From Dillenia suffruticosa (lineage: Eukaryota > Streptophyta > Magnoliopsida > Dilleniales > Dilleniaceae), in assembly GCA_033439265.1 (NCBI GenBank), contig JAVTVX010000026.1, positions 12,835,001 through 12,899,000 of the forward strand: DNA of 64,000 bases, given 5' to 3'. A program made the position numbers and the translations under genes. The notes under the pieces were generated by a model. The model did no database searches. It was not told where the DNA came from and worked only from the letters and a program-made list of their open reading frames with translations. The number at the start of each line of letters is the position of its first letter. The first letter of the stretch is position 1. Below are positions 57,556 through 64,000 of this stretch, one piece after another.

Positions 57556-58328
57556 TGATGTGAACCCGTTGGGTATAAAAACCCTAAAACCCACGAACAA
57601 GTTAATTTAGCCCAAAAATCGTTCCAACAAATTATTTGAACCGGTGGAATTAAAAACCTCAACCCTTGCCCTAAAGGAGGAAAAACCTAAAGTATATGAC
57701 CTTAGACCCGTTTCTCACTAGATCAAGAACCTTGGTATAAAGATGGAATGAATGACGTCATAATCTAGATGGTTCAAAACCTAGATTGATAAGTCAAAGA
57801 ACTAAACAAGACTCATATCTTGAATAAGTTCAAAGTTCTCAAAAGAATAAAACATGTGTGAAGAATCCTCATAATTTTATTAATTCTCTCCAAAGTGTTG
57901 TATTTTACACAATGTATAATGGCCTATTTATAATCTAAAGGTAAAAATATAACTGACAACTAAAAATTTAGTAACTCGCTAAATAATAAAAAATTAGAAA
58001 ACTAAAACATAAGTTACAAAAATAAAAATTAGGAAACTAAATAAATCAAACTATTTTGATCAAGTGTTGCTGCTATTTTTCTTTATTTTCGTCCTTCCTT
58101 GGTTTTGGGTAGTTTTGGACCTTTTATTCTTCCAACTGAGCTTGCATGAGCATAATTGAGGCCCCTTTTGGTTCTTCATTCATTTGGGTTTCAATTTCTT
58201 ATTGTAAAACCCTCTGAATTAAGTTATTCAGTACTTCTTTGGACCTTTTAACTCGTATTTTTGTTACTGACTCAACTGGAACTTGAGTTGAATCATGTAA
58301 ATTTCTTGCAATATTAATGATCACATCA
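57556..58328 (-). repeat. 5' LTR (in element orientation)
   Basis: 773 bases; followed on the minus strand by the primer-binding site at 57,542-57,555. Confidence 0.93.
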
Positions 58329-58756
58329 CCCCCCCCTTAAAGAAAGGATTGTTCACTACTTGTATTGCACCCTATGACAAGTTGATGCAGACTGAGTTTG
58401 TGGCATAAGACTGTGGAGAGGGAATAGAGTATTCTAGAAATCATTGTGTTTTAGTCTTCTGATAGTCTTGTGCTTCAAGCAGTTTAATGAGGAAAAGGCG
58501 ACATGGGGGGAGTATCAGTAACGGCAAATAATTTGATTAGGAGTGAAGGATATGCCATCGGACTTTCTTCACATAGCTTTGGACTCATCAACAGGAAAAT
58601 CAAGGAGCAACGCTTTTTGGATGGACCATTTCTCCATTTATTTTCGCTTTGAGATTTTTGTTTCTCTTTTCCCTCCCTTGACCCCGTCTTACACACTCCT
58701 CGTCCCAACATATGCCCCGCTGCATTTATGTTTCTTACTTTTTATGCCACAGTTTG

Positions 58757-58936
58757 AAGGCGAACCTTTGCGTAATGGTTGAGTTGCTCCTTTGGTGATC
58801 TCGAGGTTACGGGTTCGAGGTGTGGAAATAATCTCTTTGCAAAAAAAATACAAGGGGAAGGTTGCGTACATATACGCCCACCCTCCCCTTACCCCCGCAC
58901 TAAGTCGGAGAGCACTTTGTGTACCGGGTAAGTCCT
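58757..58936 (+). mobile_element. tRNA-derived SINE (Au-like), plus strand, in copy 2 only
   Basis: Inserted upstream of B2 with the 22-base duplication TTACTTT(T/C)TATGCCACAGTTTG (58,735-58,756 and 58,937-58,958). Head with box A-like TGGTTGAGTTGC and box B GGTTCGAGG, body GCAAAAAAAATACAAGGGGAAGG type, end GTGTACCGGGTA. Absent at the matching place in copy 1 (about 2,390). Confidence 0.85.
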
Positions 58937-58994
58937 TTACTTTCTATGCCACAGTTTGTTTCTTCCAATGGTCTATTAACTGATAGGGACTGAG

Positions 58995-59150
58995 GAAGTT
59001 GAGCAGGAAATTTTCCCTTTGGTCTCCCTATGCAACCAATAAAATCTCAGCGTAAGCAATAATCCAAAACTATTTCCGATTCACGTCCAATCTCACAATT
59101 CCAAAGTCTTCTGCCTTAATTTCCAGGTCAGCGGGCATGTCAAGCCACTT
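58995..59150 (+). promoter_or_regulatory. Module promoter block upstream of B2
   Basis: GAAGTTGAGCAGGAAA, CCAAT box 59,036-59,040, CAAAGTCTTCTGCCTTAATTT; carries the same altered AGGTCAGC as B1. Confidence 0.45.
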
Positions 59151-59255
59151 AATCATATTGAATAAGTTATAAAACAAACATGCAAAAGAAAACAAGAAAC
59201 ACTAGGAGAAGTTAGGAGAAGTTGGTTCTTGGGTGCTGAATTGGAGAATTAGACT

Positions 59256-60053
59256 ATGGCAATTGCTAGTCTAGAACTAGTAGTACTATTATTTATTTTG
59301 TTTATGTTTTCACAACACGTGCTTGTTCACTCAGCTGAAAGGGAGAAGAGATGTCCACCATCCTTTCAGTGTCCAAACTGCGCAGGGCTGGTACTTTTCC
59401 CTCCCCACTCAGATTGTAGACGTCCAGAGTGTGGTCTGTTGAAGATTGACCGCACACAACCGACTCCAGTGGTCCAACTATTTGAGCAGCAAGGCATAGC
59501 CAAGTGTTATAGTATCATGCCCATCAAACAAGACCAAAATCAACCAACAATTCTTGACCTAGATCTTGAACATAACCCACAAAACAACCGGTGTGAAGCA
59601 TGCCAGAATAATTCTGTTCCCAGCTCTCCTTTTGTTTTCTTTATCATGTTAAATCTTACTGTATTCAACTGTAATTCGAGTATTCCTGATCATCCAATTA
59701 GTACTCCTGGAGAGAAACATCGTAATACGTGTCCAGGCTTCAATATCGGCTACAATCTTTCAAACCATGACGGTTCAAGTACCGGCACTCCTTCACACTG
59801 CCTGGTGATTCGGGTGCCAAGGATGGGGGATCATGAGAAGGAAAAAGAATCAAGAGAACTGCTTGAAAGATTCACTGCAAATATCACACTTGATTATCAA
59901 GTTCAAATGTCCTCTGGCTGTCTTGACTGCGACCACCATGGTGTCCAAATATGCGGAGAGTTTCATTGTCCCAATAATGGTAACCGATTATCTCTTCTTT
60001 TCTTGCATGCAGCATGCCTTTTCTGCTCTTCTAAGTACAATGCCACAATCTGA
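59256..60053 (+). CDS. B2: GUB_WAK_bind ectodomain first exon, open
   Basis: Intact partner of B1. Signal peptide (LELVVLLFILFMFSQHVLV), CPPSFQCPNC, ECGLLKID (next residue Arg, where the family has Cys), and the C-terminal CLDCDHHGVQICG that B1 has lost. Predicted exon 59,256-59,979 (AATG|GTAAC), 724 bases, phase 1; the frame continues through the donor to 60,053. The Cys-to-Arg change in the conserved CGLLxIxC block would remove a disulphide, so folding is doubtful although the frame is open. Confidence 0.7.
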   Translation: MAIASLELVVLLFILFMFSQHVLVHSAEREKRCPPSFQCPNCAGLVLFPPHSDCRRPECGLLKIDRTQPTPVVQLFEQQGIAKCYSIMPIKQDQNQPTILDLDLEHNPQNNRCEACQNNSVPSSPFVFFIMLNLTVFNCNSSIPDHPISTPGEKHRNTCPGFNIGYNLSNHDGSSTGTPSHCLVIRVPRMGDHEKEKESRELLERFTANITLDYQVQMSSGCLDCDHHGVQICGEFHCPNNGNRLSLLFLHAACLFCSSKYNATI

Positions 60054-61565
60054 CACCTCTCTCCCCCCTATCTGGATTGCTATAATTTGCTTCGTTTTGA
60101 TCAACTATTTGTATTGAAAGGATTTCTTGCATGGTTTCACAAGTCCATACTACTTGAATCTTGGCTGCTTGGAGTTTAGGTATCAAGTTCTGTTCAATTA
60201 GTACCAAAAACTAATGAGTAAACTTGTTCTAGATGGAGACACCATAATCTTTGACTTTTTACGAGTTCCCAATATCGTATGATAGCACCTTTAGAATTAT
60301 TTTAGTAAAAGATAACAACTGTTTTGTATATAAATATTTTAACTCACATGAGAAAAAGAAAAAAAGATATACCCAAAGCTGGTTGTTTTTATGGTCGAAG
60401 AGTGGAGGCTGACTTGCAATGCCTCTTGGATTTCCTTCACGGTCGAACGTACTCTTCAACCTTCTTCATCACCTGTAATGTTTTCTATCCTCTGTTTGTA
60501 TTTTGAATATTCAGACATTTCTTATTGGATATATTCTGATTCATCGAGGCCTTTGAGGTGATCTGCATGGGTAACAATCCCCACTCTGACTTCTATGGGT
60601 CATGTTGTCTAGTTGTACCAGTAATAATGGGAATTTTTTTAGGTTAAGGACTAGAATTGTGTAAAGGACTAATTGTTAGTGGATGATACAGTGACCATCA
60701 ATCTTATGAATATCAGTATTTATGGGGTTTATAGAAAATCAATATCCATATTTAATGGTTGGTTGTTATTAATATTTATGGGTTAGTGGTGAATTAGATG
60801 ATGATTCAATATTTATTTTATTAATTACCAATCATTTTATCATTTTATTTGAGAATTGATGAATTTTAGACAGCAACTCAATAGGCACCAACCAATAGTA
60901 TTAATATGATGGGAAATTGTAAGAAATCCGGAGCAGAGGAATGGTTGAAATCATTGTGTTTTAGTTCCTGTTTTTCGCGAGAGACTATGCTTCAAGCATG
61001 TTTCATGACGAAAAGAGAAGTGCTTAAACTTCAAGGAGTAGAAATTACTGGTGAAAAAGTTCATTACATGAGACCGAGGACTTTCTCTAATCTTTCAAAA
61101 TTCGTGAAGGTAAAAATCATAAGAGTAACTTGTGTTGCACGCATCGATCACTTCTCCATTAATCTTAGCCTTTTTCCCTCCATTGACCCCGTCTTGTATT
61201 CTCCTCTCCCCACATATAACCCACAATATTTATATTTCCCACTTTAGACTCCACTGCTTCTTTCTTTTTCTCCTTTTTGCCTTGCTTGACACGAGATCAT
61301 TTCCTTAAAAGCGCCATCTCCACTGTATTCTACAGATTTTTTTATATGTTCTTTAATAAATACATAATAATTCTTTATATGAAAGCCTGGAACTTTTGGT
61401 TAGAGTGTCAATTGGATATTACCAGACTATAAAGGTTGTAGTAGAGTGGTATGTAAAATGAGTGAGTCGTAATATGATCTTTCATGATATATGTTATATT
61501 TTTGGGATACTATGTTGAATATTTGAGAAGATTTTCAAAGAGTCTATCAAACTGAGGACAGGACC
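59980..61565 (+). other. B2 intron/3' flank and spacer before C2
   Basis: Parallel to 3,415-4,930 at high identity. The frame 60,906-61,247 is the counterpart of 4,274-4,528; lengths differ through indels, which argues against coding. Confidence 0.45.
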
Positions 61566-61568
61566 ACG

Positions 61569-61715
61569 GAAGTTGAGGAGGAAAGAACCCTCTCACCTGC
61601 CAATGAAATCCAACGTGTGCCGGAATCCAAAAGTATTTCTCATTTCCCTTGCCTCTATAGTCCATTCTTCCAACTTGTTAGTCTTCGGCCTTTAATTTCC
61701 AAGTCAACTGCCGTG
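61569..61715 (+). promoter_or_regulatory. Module promoter block upstream of C2
   Basis: GGAAGTTGAGGAGGAAAG, CCAAT box 61,600-61,604, AGTCAAC 61,702-61,708, as in C1. Confidence 0.45.
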
Positions 61716-61832
61716 TCTAATCCATTAGAAGCCTATTGGATACAGGGTGAAGGAAAGAAACATATTGAGAAACCAAGAACAATTTAGAGAAACTAGGTGA
61801 CACTTGATTCTTTGAGGGATATTTTTCTGGCA

Positions 61833-62573
61833 ATGGCAATCACTAGTCGAGTACTAGTATCTGTTTTGTTATTTCTTTTGCAAGATGTGCTTGCTCACTC
61901 AGCCAAAGAGGACAAGAAATTCCCGCCGTTCTTCAAATGTCCTAACTACCCATTCCAGTTAACCTTCCCCTTCACAAACTACACTCATCCAGATTGCGGT
62001 CTGTGGATGATTAAATGCACACAGGACACTGCAATGGTCCAGCTTGTTGAGCAGGGTGATTGGTATTATATGACCCCCATCTGGTATTAATCAACTACGA
62101 TTGTCAACCCAATCCTTGAGCATAACCTGAAGAGCAAAAACTGTAATGCCTTCAATAATTATTCACTTCCCAGCTCTCCTTTTATTTCCTTTACCATGAA
62201 CAATCTTACCTTGTTGAAGTGTAAACCAAGGGATGGCGATGATCCAAGTCCAGCGACCAAGGAATACTCCAAAGGTTATTTGCATTATGATGATTGCCCA
62301 GGCTTTATTATCTACTATGATCCTTCAAACTCTCACCTTCCAGCTCCTGGGATTCCTCTGCAGCATTGTTCTGTTATTCAGATGCCGAGGAAAAGGTATC
62401 GTAAAAAATCAACTTCCACAAACCTGTTTCAAATACTTACATCAATATCACCCTTGAATATCAAGTGACTTCGGAGCATCTTGACTGCCACTCTAAAGGC
62501 CGCCAATGTGTTCAAAATGACTCCAGGACCGTTCAATGTAATGGTTTGAAAAAAGGTATGAGCGTCATTGCCT
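61833..62573 (+). pseudogene. C2: GUB_WAK_bind ectodomain exon, broken
   Basis: About 97% like C1 but disabled: the first conserved Cys is Phe (KKFPPFFKC), a stop TAA stands at 62,088-62,090 where C1 reads on, six bases are deleted just after it, and a one-base deletion near 62,443 shifts the frame before the C-terminal cysteines. ATG-to-donor length (61,833-62,555) is 723 bases, out of phase. So the intact/broken pattern is mirrored between copies: B is broken in copy 1, C in copy 2. Confidence 0.75.
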
Positions 62574-63063
62574 GAGTTTTTTTTTTTTCTTTTTGCTCTT
62601 GAATGACTGCTTCTTTTCTCTGTAGAGCACCGCAACTTAAACCTCTTTCTTTCCTATTTAAGATTCTTCATATTTGCTTAATTCTGTTTGTCATAGTGGC
62701 AGAATTAAAAAGATAATGGTTTTCCTGCATGATTGTCCAATACCATTTTACTTGAACCATTTGGATTTCAGTAGAAAAGGGGAAGTGATCTATATATAAA
62801 TATACAATTCATAAGAAAAGAGAGAGAAATAAACATGGTCAATTATTTAATGGTTATAAAGAGGGTAAAGTATTAAAACATCTGCAAATTACTTGCAGTG
62901 CCTTTCCAGTTTCATCCGTTATTTATTTATTTATTTATTTTTTCCTGGAGATCTCCTTGCTTTCTCTCACTGAAAGTCTTCACGAATTGCTAATTGAACA
63001 TATTCTTGAACTTGCTTATCCCCTGTATTCTTTTCTGCTGTCAGTTTGAAATTTGAAGCTCAA

Positions 63064-63248
63064 AGGGTTCACTCGGTACACAAAGTACTCCTCGGTTTAG
63101 TGCGGGGTAAGGGGAAGGTTAGCGTATATGTACGCAGCCTTCCCATTGCATTTTTGCAAAAATACTGTTTCCACATCTCGAACCCGTGACCTCAAGATTA
63201 TCAAAAGATCAACTCAACCGTTGTTTCAAGATTTGCCCCCCTCATTGG
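63064..63248 (-). mobile_element. tRNA-derived SINE (Au-like), minus strand, C2 copy
   Basis: Same insertion as 6,429-6,613, between AATTTGAAGCT(C/T)AA repeats at 63,050-63,063 and 63,249-63,262. Confidence 0.75.
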
Positions 63249-64000
63249 AATTTGAAGCTTAAGACCCAAAAACAGTCTTAGCCCTTATTGGATAGACTGT
63301 AATTCATCAATGCTTTTTGATTGGGTCTGCAATGATGACCTTCTCCTCCACGAGACTTTTATCCATACTTCTAGTGCTGTTCAAGATTGGCTATGACAGA
63401 AGTTCAGTTTGGTGGTGTGTAGACATACTCGACTTACTCCTCATTGGGAATTTCTCTTCTTCCATTATTTCTGAAGTTTGCTATTACAATCTTGTGTATC
63501 TGTTCAAGTCTGTTATCGTAGACTTCACCAATCGCCTTTGCTATTACAGCTCCTGTAGTGAGTCTATGGATTGTATAAAGGTGTGTTGTCGATATAGTAC
63601 GCTGAGTGAAGACTGCACATAACCGTTTATGCACAATGTCTGGCCTAGAAAGGGTTGGATTGTAGTGCGCGGTCACAAGTTAACGGTGGCATTTGTTGTT
63701 TGAGAACTAAGGTCTGCCTTGATTGGAGAAGTAGAGGCTAGCAAGTAATGTGTTTTGGTTCCCATTTTCCGAGAGAACTACATTTGAAGCAGTTTCATGG
63801 GGGAAAGGAAAATCTAGAAACGAAGATGGTGAGTAATTTCACTTGAACTTTTCCTCATATTCAATCCCCCGAAATTCATTCTCCTGCTGTGATACTACAT
63901 TTTTCATTTTCATTTTCTAACCCCTCCGATCCTACAGGATACTAAGGTGCCAAAAGAAAACATTTTTCATTTTCTAACTTTAATTTTTCACTATATTTTT

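Larger units (their letters stand above)
56295..58328 (-). mobile_element. Non-autonomous LTR retrotransposon, 2,034 bases, minus strand
   Basis: Two 773-base LTRs (56,295-57,067 and 57,556-58,328), TGATGTGA...CACATCA, around a 488-base internal region, flanked by CCCCC (56,290-56,294 and 58,329-58,333). On the minus strand the first LTR is followed by GTTGGTATCATAGC (initiator-Met primer site) and AAGAAGGGGGGAA stands before the other. Both confirm orientation. Copy 1 lacks it (about 1,940), so it inserted after the segmental duplication. Too short to code for transposition. Confidence 0.93.
54421..64000 (+). repeat. Segmental duplication, copy 2 of the A-B-C array
   Basis: Collinear with 1-7,364: module order, promoter blocks, introns and the minus-strand SINE all match. 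Differences in content are the LTR element at 56,295 and the SINE at 58,757, both only here. Both window ends cut through the duplicated unit, so its true limits are unseen. Confidence 0.92.

Overview
This is nuclear DNA of a flowering plant, most likely a woody eudicot: AT-rich, intron-containing genes, plant receptor-kinase families, and plant LTR retrotransposons, CACTA, hAT, MITE and SINE elements. The species cannot be named from the sequence. The host genes are receptor-like kinases of the LRK10L (rust-resistance-kinase Lr10-like) family, and particularly their extracellular GUB_WAK_bind exon.

Layout. (1) 1-10,908: four head-to-tail modules, A1 (402), B1 (2690), C1 (5198) and D1 (8543). 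Each has its own promoter block and a signal-peptide/GUB_WAK_bind first exon ending in a splice donor. Only D1 is followed by a mini-exon (9533-9565) and an intact transmembrane-kinase exon (9830-10,908), yet D1's own first exon carries three in-frame stops. B1 is frameshifted; A1 and C1 are open. (2) 13,871-20,830: a complete but degenerate Ty1/copia element with TSD TATAT. (3) 20,836-33,860: nested transposons: a minus-strand copia-type gag relic with its long LTR, interrupted by a 1.1-kb solo LTR (TSD GTTTG) and a 729-bp CACTA MITE (TSD AAT), then a 5.8-kb CACTA element (27,559-33,352) inside another LTR relic. (4) 34,003-36,983: a hAT relic with a perfect 8-bp TSD. (5) 38,460-43,120: an AT-rich tandem duplication with a MITE in one copy. 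(6) About 43,303-49,955: a Ty3/gypsy element retaining gag and protease-like relics plus an antisense ORF relic, without recognisable reverse transcriptase. (7) 50,907: gene E, an LRK10L ectodomain exon of another subfamily with no kinase exon in the window. (8) 54,421-64,000: a second copy of the A-B-C array (A2, B2, C2) with a 2,034-bp non-autonomous LTR element and a SINE added after the duplication. The window ends inside this copy, before any D2/kinase exon.

Working model. GUB_WAK_bind ectodomains are cell-wall-facing sensors joined through one membrane span to a cytoplasmic kinase. In the array the ectodomain exon, its promoter and part of its intron were multiplied without the kinase. 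The intact A1, A2, B2, C1 and E exons, and D1, all end in phase 1, which matches the D1 kinase exon. The array is therefore either a set of decayed or soluble receptor-like ectodomains, or alternative first exons sharing one kinase exon. Transcript data would decide.
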